Assembly: GCA_937951625.1 (NCBI GenBank)
Contig: CALFBP010000068.1
Location: forward strand, 1-42,480
From: an uncultured Thermoguttaceae bacterium
Lineage (GTDB): Bacteria; Planctomycetota; Planctomycetia; Pirellulales; Thermoguttaceae
Direction of reading: 5' to 3'
Length of the DNA stretch: 42,480 nt
Part shown: piece by piece, positions 35,825 to 42,480 of the stretch
How the letters are laid out: every line of letters starts with the position of its first letter
Numbering within the stretch: the stretch's first letter is position 1
Notes under the pieces: model-generated
Told to the model about the DNA's origin: nothing
The model's database searches: none
Seen by the model: the letters and a program-made list of their open reading frames with translations, nothing else
Translations under genes and position numbers: made by a program

Positions 35825-37084
35825 TCAGCAAAACGACTTCAGGAAGCGATAATAGATTTCCGCGGCTTTTTCGACTTGATCCAGCGCGATCCATTCGTCG
35901 GCCGTATGGGCCTGGGCGATGGAGCCGGGACCGAAGACCACCGTCGGTACCCCCGCGGCGGCAAAAGCTGCCGCGTCGGTTCCATAAGGCACGCCAACCG
36001 CTTTGCTGGAAACTCCAACCTCGGCGGCTGCAGCGATCAGACGATCGGCCAACGGTCTATTGCGATCATCAGACAACGGCCCCGCCACCAGGAAAGGCGG
36101 CTCGTGCTCCAGTGCCGGCCCGAGGCCTGTCGCAACCTCGATAAAGTCGATCACTTGGCGTTGGGCGGTCTGAGGGCTTTCGCCGGGCACTAACCGGCGG
36201 TCAATCTCAATGGTGCAGTTGTCGGGAACCGTATTCACGCTTACACCGCCGGAAATCGTCCCAACGCTTACCGTGGCCGTCCCGCACAGGGGGTGCGAGG
36301 CCACTCGCTCCGGTAACTCTCCGGAATACCGCTCGATCGCCACCAAGGCTCGAGCCATGCGGTAGATGGCGTTCTCGCCCGCGCTAGGCGTCGCGCTGTG
36401 AGCCGCTTTCCCTTTGGCACGGCACCGCCAACGCACCACCCCCTTGTGGGCGACGACCACTCGCAGCTCCGTGGGCTCGGCCACGATGGCATAATCAGGC
36501 AGGCGGGCGCAATGCGATGGGATGGAACTGTTTTGTAATAGAGAACCACTGCCGGTCCCGGCTTCCACAAAGACTGAAGGTTGTTTTAAGTCCTTTGCAT
36601 CCCGCCAGGATTTCGCCAGTGCCTGGGCCCCGGTGAACCCATACTCTTCGTTGACTGTGAACGCCAGAAGGATTGACGGCATGTTTCCAGGGCTTTCGCC
36701 ATGCAGCCTCGCTGCGGCGACTATCATGGCGGCCATTCCCCCTTTCACGTCACAGGCACCGCGGCCGTAAAGCCGCCCCTGCCGAACCTCTGCGGCAAAA
36801 GGCGGAATCGACATGCCGTCCACTGGCACCGTGTCCTGGTGCGCCTCGAGGAGAATCAGCGGCCGCTGGCTGTTGCCGGAGGGACTTCCGATTAGGGCAA
36901 GGAGATTTTCTCGTTTGGGCTCGGCTGGTTGTCGCACGGCCGGGATGCCCAAACGGTTCAGAAGGCGTTCGAGGTAATTGGTCAAGCGGGCCTCGGGCGG
37001 TTCCGCGTTGTCGCGCGGCCTACCCATCGGATTGACGCTCGGGATGGCGACCAGGTCGGCGAGCAGTTTGCTGGGAGACAACAT
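35825..37084 (-). CDS. M20-family metallopeptidase/deacylase (ArgE/DapE-like)
   Basis: 419-residue cytoplasmic zinc hydrolase of the ArgE/DapE/CPG2 group. Ligand motifs are in order: LLEAHQDTVPVDG (His, Asp), RGACDVKGGMAAMI (bridging Asp), NEEYGFTGA (catalytic and metal Glu), IVAEPTELRV (metal Glu/Asp), and GPGSIAQAHTADEWI (last His). The inserted dimerisation domain contains KGKAAHSATPSAGENAI. Substrate (N-acetylornithine, succinyl-diaminopimelate or other N-acyl amino acid) cannot be decided from sequence. The gene stands alone, convergent to the small secreted-protein gene 50 bp away and divergent from the nuo region. Confidence 0.92.
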   Translation of the reverse strand: MLSPSKLLADLVAIPSVNPMGRPRDNAEPPEARLTNYLERLLNRLGIPAVRQPAEPKRENLLALIGSPSGNSQRPLILLEAHQDTVPVDGMSIPPFAAEVRQGRLYGRGACDVKGGMAAMIVAAARLHGESPGNMPSILLAFTVNEEYGFTGAQALAKSWRDAKDLKQPSVFVEAGTGSGSLLQNSSIPSHCARLPDYAIVAEPTELRVVVAHKGVVRWRCRAKGKAAHSATPSAGENAIYRMARALVAIERYSGELPERVASHPLCGTATVSVGTISGGVSVNTVPDNCTIEIDRRLVPGESPQTAQRQVIDFIEVATGLGPALEHEPPFLVAGPLSDDRNRPLADRLIAAAAEVGVSSKAVGVPYGTDAAAFAAAGVPTVVFGPGSIAQAHTADEWIALDQVEKAAEIYYRFLKSFC

Positions 37085-37353
37085 GGGGATTCCAAAGGTT
37101 GCTTGAGCTGATCCACTCCGGAGAAGGGATTAAATGGTGCCGTAAAAGGTAGGGGATAACAACACTAATCATGGGAGTACATTGACAATAATCCCCCTGC
37201 CGTGCCAAGGGTCGGCCTCGGATCGTCAGAGTCGATGAATCGGCTGAGATATTTTTTTGCCAACGGCGTTATTCCGTGTAGATGTCGCAATATGCCGAAC
37301 CATCCCAGATCGACTCAAGCAAACAAAATTGCCCATTATCCCTGAAGGTGGGG
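37085..37353. other. Intergenic region upstream of the candidate RNA and nuo operon
   Basis: About 270 bp with no gene, AT-richer than its surroundings. It should include the promoter of the minus-strand M20 gene; a TTGTCA (37188-37183) is the only -35-like element and has no convincing partner. Confidence 0.35.
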
Positions 37354-37458
37354 TTGAGGTTTGATTTCGGTTAGACGATAATCATGTGTGTGAGGGGCGT
37401 AGCTCCTCGCGTTTGCCCTTCGTAGGTCCCTGCCCCGCCTACGGAGGGCTGTTTTTTT
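37354..37458 (+). ncRNA. Candidate small RNA (or nuo leader attenuator) with promoter and intrinsic terminator
   Basis: A promoter-like pair TTGAGG (37354-37359)-17 bp-GATAAT (37377-37382) would start transcription near 37390. The transcript of about 69 nt folds into two hairpins. The first is GAGGGGC-GTA-GCTCCTC (37392-37408; 7 pairs, one G-T). The second is GCCCTTCGTAGG (37415-37426), 11-nt loop, CCTACGGAGGGC (37438-37449; 12 pairs, one T-G), followed by TG and seven T (37452-37458). That second hairpin is the only textbook rho-independent terminator in the window. No coding frame lies upstream on this strand after 35774. It is either a free small RNA or a premature terminator ahead of nuoA. 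Confidence 0.5.
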
Positions 37459-37474
37459 GCGCTGGTCCCCCCAA

Positions 37475-37503
37475 TTGACCCTGACTCGGAACCCACGTAA
37501 AAT
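37475..37503 (+). promoter_or_regulatory. Sigma70-type promoter of the nuo operon
   Basis: -35 TTGACC (37475-37480), 17-bp spacer, -10 TAAAAT (37498-37503). Start near 37510, giving a leader of about 122 nt to nuoA. It lies 16 bp after the terminator at 37415-37458, so nuo transcription can be independent of upstream read-through. Confidence 0.65.
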
Positions 37504-37504
37504 G

Positions 37505-37597
37505 CTTTACCTCGAAAGGGTTATGTAATTTTCTATCGACTGCAATACCCGTTTGGTAGTCGGTATGGTAAAGGCCCTTTCGACCATGAACGTCATG
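37505..37597 (+). promoter_or_regulatory. Nuo leader with interlocking inverted repeats
   Basis: CTTTACC (37505-37511) is complementary to GGTAAAG (37567-37573), and the adjacent TCGAAAGGG (37512-37520) to CCCTTTCGA (37575-37583). The order A-B-A'-B' means both pairs together would make a pseudoknot, or each excludes the other. Between them lies a stem CGACT/AGTCG (37537-37562). A further dyad CATGA-ACG-TCATG follows at 37585-37597. If transcription starts near 37510 only the B pair is fully in the RNA, and the A pair would be a DNA element. Confidence 0.45.
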
Positions 37598-37631
37598 ATA
37601 AAGCATTCCGGAAGCGATTAGGAGCAGTTTG

Positions 37632-38030
37632 GTGCATCACCTTGCGCTCCCGATTCTTCTTCTGTTAGGTATAACGTTTGCCCTCGCTTGCATTTTGGCG
37701 AGTGTCGGAGTGCTCTTTGGCCCACGTCGGGGCGGCCGGGTCAAGCGAATGCCGTACGAGAGCGGGATGGACCCGATCCACGACACGCGGCGGCGATTCG
37801 ACGTGAGATTTTATCTCTTGGCGATCGCTTTTTTGATTTTCGATGTTGAAATGCTATTTTTGTACCCTTGGGCGGTGTTGATCGGGGCGAAAGCAGCCGC
37901 TGAAGCATCGAGCATGACCGCGGCGGAGACGGCGGCCCCGTTGGCCTTTATCGGGGGTCTCGTGTTCCTTGCCTTGTTGACTTTGGGCTACGTCTACGAT
38001 TGGAAAAAAGGGGTGTTTCGGTGGCGGTAG
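37632..38030 (+). CDS. nuoA: NADH-quinone oxidoreductase subunit A
   Basis: 132-residue membrane subunit of complex I, three helices, lying next to the quinone cavity. Family signatures are [20 protein letters not shown], the conserved loop, and [21 protein letters not shown] prefer GTG 37632 because AGGAG ends 7 bases upstream; TTG at 37629 is too close. The gene overlaps nuoB by 10 bases. First gene of the operon; promoter at 37475. Confidence 0.95.
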   Translation: MHHLALPILLLLGITFALACILASVGVLFGPRRGGRVKRMPYESGMDPIHDTRRRFDVRFYLLAIAFLIFDVEMLFLYPWAVLIGAKAAAEASSMTAAETAAPLAFIGGLVFLALLTLGYVYDWKKGVFRWR

Positions 38031-38578
38031 ATTTGCCCGACAATGTGGTGGTGACCAAGCTCGATGAATTGGTGAGCTGGTGTCGCAAAAACAGCTTGTG
38101 GCCGATGCCGTTTGCCACCGCCTGCTGCGGGATCGAATTGATGGCCACGGGTGCTAGCCGCCACGATGTGGCCCGTTTCGGCGCCGAGGTGTTTCGTTTC
38201 AGCCCGCGACAATGCGATCTGATGATCGTCGCCGGGCGGGTGGTAATGAAAATGCTTCCGGTGCTTCAGCGAATCTGGCAGCAAATGCACGAGCCGAAGT
38301 GGTGCATTTCCATGGGGGCATGCGCTTCGACGGGCGGGGTCTTCGACACCTACAGTGTCGTCCAAGGCATCGACCGCTTTATTCCCGTCGACATGTACGT
38401 CCCTGGCTGCCCACCTCGCCCGGAGCAACTCATCCAGGCGATTATCGACCTCCAGGAAAAGATACAGCGGGAGGGGACTGTCTCTGGCCGCGAGTTTTTG
38501 GACCCGAAACGTCAGCAGCCAGTGCTCGCGCTGCGCGAGAAAGGCCGAGGTTCCAATCCGCAAGATACTCGAAAATAA
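38021..38578 (+). CDS. nuoB: NADH-quinone oxidoreductase subunit B (cluster N2)
   Basis: 185 residues; carries the terminal [4Fe-4S] cluster N2 that reduces quinone. All four ligands are present: the tandem cysteines in [11 protein letters not shown], then [12 protein letters not shown] and [13 protein letters not shown]. Start GTG 38021 has AAGGGG 7 bp upstream inside the nuoA end and gives [11 protein letters not shown]; a TTG at 38000 is less likely. An intergenic hairpin CGCCCGAC (38592-38599)/GTCGGGCG (38615-38622) lies in the 132-bp gap before nuoC and may set transcript stability. Confidence 0.96.
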   Translation: MAVDLPDNVVVTKLDELVSWCRKNSLWPMPFATACCGIELMATGASRHDVARFGAEVFRFSPRQCDLMIVAGRVVMKMLPVLQRIWQQMHEPKWCISMGACASTGGVFDTYSVVQGIDRFIPVDMYVPGCPPRPEQLIQAIIDLQEKIQREGTVSGREFLDPKRQQPVLALREKGRGSNPQDTRK

Positions 38579-38710
38579 AAATTAAGAAGCACGCCCGACG
38601 GAAGATCGGCTCGTGTCGGGCGCAAAAGAAAGGAACGACGCGGTTTCGCGGCGATTTACGGTCAGGGGACCCTTTCGCCACGGCTGGCCGTCGTTTAGGA
38701 AGCGTGATTG

Positions 38711-39214
38711 ATGAGCGCCACCGATCCTGCCACGATCGCTGCATTGAAAGATGCCTTTCCCGAGTTGGTCGTGAGCGAGTTTCGCGGGCAGACGCGGGTA
38801 GTGATTCCTCGGACCCACTTGTTTTCCCTGTTGCAGAAGTTGAAGAACGAGTTCGGGTTCGACATGCTCGTCGACGTGACGTGTGTCGATTACCTTCAGT
38901 ACCGTGGAGCGAAGGATCGATTCGGTTTGGTGTATCTGCTTGCCAGCACGCGTACCAATCAACGGATGACGGTGCGGTGCTTCGTGAACGAACCCGATCC
39001 TTCCGTGCCGTCGGCAGTACCGCTGTGGGAGGGGGCGAATTGGCTTGAGCGGGAGGTTTGGGACCTGTTTGGGATCCGCTTCGAAGGCCACCCCGATTTG
39101 CGCCGGATCGTCTTGCCGGAGGAATTCACGGCGCACCCCTTGCGCAAGGATTACCCGTTACAAGGACTTGGGGAAAGGCACAACTTCCCGGTGATCACAA
39201 GAGCGGAGCAGTGA
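38711..39214 (+). CDS. nuoC: NADH-quinone oxidoreductase subunit C (30 kDa)
   Basis: 167-residue peripheral-arm subunit that packs against NuoD. Family text is LVDVTCVDY, then REVWDLFGIRFEGHPDLRRI, and the C-terminal HPLRKDYPL. It is separate from NuoD, unlike the fused NuoCD of enterobacteria. ATG 38711 has AGGAAG 8 bp upstream. nuoD follows after 10 bp. Confidence 0.96.
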   Translation: MSATDPATIAALKDAFPELVVSEFRGQTRVVIPRTHLFSLLQKLKNEFGFDMLVDVTCVDYLQYRGAKDRFGLVYLLASTRTNQRMTVRCFVNEPDPSVPSAVPLWEGANWLEREVWDLFGIRFEGHPDLRRIVLPEEFTAHPLRKDYPLQGLGERHNFPVITRAEQ

Positions 39215-39224
39215 GTCGCTTGTC

Positions 39225-40451
39225 ATGCCGTTAACGCGCAGTACGCTGAGGGAAGGCATTCCGGAGGGGGGACCTCAGGAATATTTATGGACCATGAATT
39301 TTGGGCCGCAGCACCCGGCCACGCACACGACCTTGCGGTTGGTGCTCACGCTGGATGGCGAACGGGTGGTGGACGCGGAACCCGACATTGGCTATCTCCA
39401 CTCGGGCTTTGAAAAGATTGGCGAGCACTTGGACTTCAACCAGTACGTCACAGTGACGGACCGCATGAATTATATCTCGCCCATGGCCAACAACGTGGCC
39501 TGGCACTTGGCGGTCGAGAAGCTGTTGGGGATTGAGGTCCCGCCGCGATGCCAATATCTTCGCGTGATCATCGCCGAACTAGCCCGCATCAGCGATCACC
39601 TCTTATGCAATGGTGCAGCCGGACTGGATACGGGTGCTTTCACCTTTTTCATCTACGCCTTCAACCCGCGGGAACAGATCTATTCGATCTTTGAGGCCTT
39701 GTGCGGGGCCCGGTTCACGAACAGTTACACGCGTGTTGGCGGCTTGATGAACGATGCCTCGCCCAAGGCCATCGAAATGATCCGGGAGTTCTTGCGCGGA
39801 ATGCCCAAGGTGCTCGACGACATGGAACGCCTGTTGACCCGCAACCGCATCTTCGTCGACCGCACCAAAGGGATCGGCGTGTTGACTAAAGAAGAGGCGA
39901 TCAACCGCTCGGTGACCGGGCCGATTGCCCGGGCAAGCGGGGTGACCCGCGACCTGCGCAAGGACGAACCGTATCTGGCGTACCGCGACTTCGATTTCAA
40001 AGTTTGCTGCGCGAAGGCGGGCGATTGCTACGCCCGATTTTTGGTCCGCATGGCGGAAATGCGGGAGAGCTTGAAGATCATCGAGCAAGCGGTGGAAAAC
40101 CTTCCGTCAGGACCGGTCAACGTGGGCATCGGAGACCGCGTGGCGCTGCCTGACAAGCGGCAGGTGTTCACCACGATCGAGGGCTTGATCTCTCACTTCG
40201 AACTGACGATGAGCAACCGCGGTTTCGAGACGCCATGCGAAGAGGTGTATGCGGCGACGGAGTCGCCCAACGGCGAACTTGGGTTTTACATCGTGGGCGA
40301 TGGGACGAACACGGCCTATCGGGCCCGCTGCCGCCCGCCCTCGTTCATCCACTTCGCCCTGTTTCCCCACTTGATCCGCGGCCACACGCTCAGCGACGTG
40401 GTGGCGGTATTGAGCAGCCTGAACATCATCGCCGCGGAGTTGGATCGGTGA
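39225..40451 (+). CDS. nuoD: NADH-quinone oxidoreductase subunit D (49 kDa)
   Basis: 408-residue subunit forming the quinone-binding pocket with NuoB, related to the large subunit of NiFe hydrogenases. Visible are MNFGPQHPATHTTLRLVLTL (the His-bearing loop near the quinone head), DIGYLHSGFEKIGEHLDFNQ, YVTVTDRMNYISPM (conserved Tyr), NRIFVDRTKGIGVLTKEEAI, and the C-terminal GDGTNTAYRARCRPPSFIHF. It ends normally at the usual family C-terminus. Next comes the ATPase gene 14 bp away instead of nuoE. Confidence 0.97.
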   Translation: MPLTRSTLREGIPEGGPQEYLWTMNFGPQHPATHTTLRLVLTLDGERVVDAEPDIGYLHSGFEKIGEHLDFNQYVTVTDRMNYISPMANNVAWHLAVEKLLGIEVPPRCQYLRVIIAELARISDHLLCNGAAGLDTGAFTFFIYAFNPREQIYSIFEALCGARFTNSYTRVGGLMNDASPKAIEMIREFLRGMPKVLDDMERLLTRNRIFVDRTKGIGVLTKEEAINRSVTGPIARASGVTRDLRKDEPYLAYRDFDFKVCCAKAGDCYARFLVRMAEMRESLKIIEQAVENLPSGPVNVGIGDRVALPDKRQVFTTIEGLISHFELTMSNRGFETPCEEVYAATESPNGELGFYIVGDGTNTAYRARCRPPSFIHFALFPHLIRGHTLSDVVAVLSSLNIIAAELDR

Positions 40452-40465
40452 GAGGTCGCTGCGCG

Positions 40466-41596
40466 ATGTTGACATTGACACATCTGGAACTTGCCGGCTT
40501 CAAAACGATCGCCAGCATCTCCCCGCCCCTTGCGCTTCGTCCACTGACGGTGCTCCTCGGCGCAAACGGCGCGGGGAAGTCGAATTTCCTCCTTTTCTTC
40601 CGGCTGCTTCATGAGTTGGTGAACCGGCGGCTTCAATGGTTCGTGAAGACTCAGCCAGGAAGGGGCGACGCGCTGCTCTATTACGGCTCGAAGACCACGC
40701 AGCGGATCGAAGCCGGACTGGCGCTTTCACATGAGCAAGACTTTTCCGTAGCGTACAAGCTCTTCCTCGATTTCTGCCCTCCGGACAGCTTGATCATCGA
40801 ACACGACGAAATTTGTTTTGGCCGCAAGATGCCGGGCGTCATCCCGGCGGCAACCTCGGTAACGATCAGTCGGGCTGCTGATGAAACCAATTTGCCGAGC
40901 GCTGATGAGCAATCACTAGCCGAGGCCGTTGAGGTTTGGGACTTCCTGCGGCGCTTGGCCGTGTACCACTTCCTCGACACCTCGCGCGATGCTTCGATTC
41001 GCAAACCGAGTTACATTCATGACAACGCGGTGCTTCGGCACGATGGCGGTAACCTTGCCTCGGTGCTTTTCAAACTCAAGACGACCTATGGATGGGCCTA
41101 CCGCCGCATCATCGCAACGATTCGCCAAATGTTGCCTTGGTTCCGCGACTTCCGCTTGGAACCGCTGGCGCTGAATCCGACGCACGTGCAACTCGACTGG
41201 TACGAGCAAGACTCGGACTTGTTGTTCGGCCCGCACCAGCTCCCTGACGGTGGGCTGCGGGCGATCGCTCTAGTGACTGCGTTGTTACAGCCCGAAGAGT
41301 TGCTCCCTCCACTGGTCCTGATCGATGAGCCAGAGCTAGGATTGCATCCGCACGCGCTTTCCATTCTTGCGGGGCTGGTCAAGGGCGCGGCGTTTCACTC
41401 TCAAATCATTCTTGCCACGCAGTCCGTGGCGCTCGTAGAGTATTTCGACCCCGAGGACATCGTCGTAGTCGACCGCAAAGACGGCGCATCGACGTTCGCC
41501 CGGCTGGAAGCGGAGAAACTCCAAGATTGGTTGGGCGACTACTCGCTCGGTGAATTGTGGGAGAAGAACCTCATTGGCGGTGGGCTCAACGCATGA
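40466..41596 (+). CDS. OLD/RecF-like AAA ABC-class ATPase of a two-gene conflict-type system
   Basis: 376 residues from ATG 40466. The N-terminus MLTLTHLELAGFKTI is followed by Walker A GANGAGKSN (Lys38), a middle region with coiled-coil-like and insert segments (about 55-240), an ABC signature-like LPDGGLRAIAL (about 259-269), Walker B LVLIDEPELGLHPHA (Asp287-Glu288) and an H/Q-loop region IILATQS (about 314-320). This is the SMC/RecF/OLD layout in one chain (AAA_21-like). It has no nuclease of its own; that would be supplied by the DUF4276 protein encoded next, whose ATG overlaps this stop (ATGA). It lies 14 bp after nuoD and would be read from the nuo promoter. It is not a complex I component. 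Confidence 0.85.
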   Translation: MLTLTHLELAGFKTIASISPPLALRPLTVLLGANGAGKSNFLLFFRLLHELVNRRLQWFVKTQPGRGDALLYYGSKTTQRIEAGLALSHEQDFSVAYKLFLDFCPPDSLIIEHDEICFGRKMPGVIPAATSVTISRAADETNLPSADEQSLAEAVEVWDFLRRLAVYHFLDTSRDASIRKPSYIHDNAVLRHDGGNLASVLFKLKTTYGWAYRRIIATIRQMLPWFRDFRLEPLALNPTHVQLDWYEQDSDLLFGPHQLPDGGLRAIALVTALLQPEELLPPLVLIDEPELGLHPHALSILAGLVKGAAFHSQIILATQSVALVEYFDPEDIVVVDRKDGASTFARLEAEKLQDWLGDYSLGELWEKNLIGGGLNA

Positions 41597-42282
41597 CGCG
41601 GCTATGCGTCATTGCCGAAGGAAAAACAGAACAATTATTCGCCACCCGGCTTTTGACGCCTCACCTGGCGGATCGCGGGGTGATCGTCCATCGCCCCGGC
41701 CTCGTGGAAACAAGCAGGAAACACGGGAAACGTGGTGGCCTGCTGAACTACGATCAGGTCAAGAGGTTCATCCAACATTGGTTGAGGCAAGAACACGGCA
41801 GCGACACGTATTTCACCACCATGTTCGACATGTACCGCTTGCCGCGGCGTTTTCCGGGCTACGAACGGGCGATGACATTGGAGAATAAATACGCTCGCGT
41901 GGCTGAGCTGGAGAGTGCCTTTGCGGCTGACCTCGACGACCGGCGTTTCATTCCGTATTTTCAGTTACACGAGTTCGAGGCGATCCTCTTTGCAGACCCG
42001 AAAGCGTTCGCACAATATTACGGGGGCGATGAACAGCTTAGTCGCAAGCTCGAAGCGCTCGAGTGCGTGGCCGAGAAGTTCGGCAATCCCGAATTGATCG
42101 ACGACGGCGAGCAAACGGCGCCATCGAAGAGGATTATTGAACAGTTTCCCGACTACAAAGCTAGGAGAAGTACGGCGGGGCCAATCATCGCCGAAGCGAT
42201 CGGCCTCGCGAAGATTCGTTCGGCGTGTCGGCATTTCGATGAGTGGCTGACGAAGCTGGAAAAACTGGACGCTCCCAGCTAA
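41593..42282 (+). CDS. DUF4276 protein, Toprim-like partner of the ATPase
   Basis: 229 residues. Motifs of the DUF4276 family: CVIAEGKTEQLFATRLL with Glu9 in the position of the Toprim glutamate, TTMFDMYRLPRRFPGY with Asp79 (acidic DxY/DMY in place of a Toprim DxD), and YFQLHEFEAILFADP (HEFEA at 126-130). The family often occurs directly behind an OLD/RecF-like ATPase, and the members are thought to be metal-dependent nucleases, by analogy with OLD, PARIS and RloAB. The family and pairing are recognised; nuclease activity is inference. It overlaps the ATPase by 4 bp and ends 18 bp before nuoE. Confidence 0.8.
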   Translation: MTRLCVIAEGKTEQLFATRLLTPHLADRGVIVHRPGLVETSRKHGKRGGLLNYDQVKRFIQHWLRQEHGSDTYFTTMFDMYRLPRRFPGYERAMTLENKYARVAELESAFAADLDDRRFIPYFQLHEFEAILFADPKAFAQYYGGDEQLSRKLEALECVAEKFGNPELIDDGEQTAPSKRIIEQFPDYKARRSTAGPIIAEAIGLAKIRSACRHFDEWLTKLEKLDAPS

Positions 42283-42300
42283 TCTTCAATTAAAAAGTTT

Positions 42301-42480
42301 ATGGCAACCACGCGAGTCTTCAACGACACGATCCTCGCCGCGATTCGGGAGTATTTTCCCCGCTATCCGAACCGCCGGGCGGTGGTGTTGCCGGCGCTGC
42401 ACGTGATCAACGAACATCTAGGCTATGTCCCGCCCGAAGCCGTCGCCGAAATCGCCGAACTCCTCGAGCTCGCGCCCGCC
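42301..42480 (+). CDS. nuoE: NADH-quinone oxidoreductase subunit E, first 60 codons (runs off window)
   Basis: The [2Fe-2S] N1a subunit (24 kDa), thioredoxin-like. The ATG at 42301 begins MATTRVFNDTILAAIREYFP and reaches PALHVINEHLGYVPPEAVAE, the usual N-terminal helical part of NuoE (cf. P-x-L-x-x-x-x-x-H-L-G-Y-V). The cluster cysteines lie beyond the window. No good SD is seen; the bases before it are AT-rich (AATTAAAAAGTTT). It confirms that the nuo operon resumes directly after the two inserted genes. Confidence 0.88.
   Translation, partial: MATTRVFNDTILAAIREYFPRYPNRRAVVLPALHVINEHLGYVPPEAVAEIAELLELAPA

Noticed and set aside
1-42480. CRISPR array, insertion sequence or prophage genes
   Set aside because: No regularly spaced repeats, transposase motifs or phage structural genes were seen anywhere in the window.

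Overview
The window reads as a chromosomal segment of a high-GC member of the Planctomycetota, probably Pirellulales-like. Reasons: a reduced mraZ-rsmH cluster with no fts or mur genes after it; a protein carrying a DUF1559-type segment; multihaem cytochrome, ASPIC/UnbV and HzsA-like periplasmic proteins; EF-hands fused to an exported protein; and split LolD/MacB-type ABC systems. The genus cannot be told from sequence reading alone.

Layout. 1-2334 (-) is the N-terminal 778 codons of leuS, open at the window edge. A tRNA-Lys(CTT) follows at 2899-2972, then a decayed SGNH/GDSL-hydrolase 3' end. A LolD/LolE-type ABC pair (3441-6695, -) comes next. The + strand block 7325-11182 has a clear promoter and a four-box MraZ operator, then mraZ, rsmH, a membrane-anchored LysM protein and a YpsA/MoCo-carrier-like protein. 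A 1236-aa chimeric membrane protein lies opposite (11269-14979, -). hisD, hisC and hisB form a histidine block (15274-18519, +), followed by a YfcE-like phosphoesterase with its own promoter.

19687-35030 is a 15-kb run of minus-strand genes. Read 5' to 3' it holds an HzsA-like dihaem protein, an ASPIC/UnbV FG-GAP propeller, a ten-haem fusion cytochrome, a regulator-type propeller, two amino-acid-type substrate-binding proteins without permeases, and a MacA (EF-hand)/MacB-ATPase/MacB-permease efflux set. The first six are all exported or export-like and look like one periplasmic redox and binding system without an obvious described counterpart.

35451-37084 holds a small secreted protein and a divergent M20 peptidase. 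A candidate small RNA or attenuator (about 37390-37458) precedes a good promoter and the complex I operon nuoA-B-C-D. Between nuoD and nuoE, with operon-like spacing, sits a two-gene insertion: an OLD/RecF-like ABC ATPase and a DUF4276 (Toprim-like) protein overlapping by ATGA. This is the architecture of ATPase-plus-nuclease conflict systems. nuoE then runs off the end of the window.

The two best candidates for undescribed biology are the ATPase-DUF4276 pair inside the respiratory operon and the 23851-35030 periplasmic cytochrome/propeller/binding-protein cluster.
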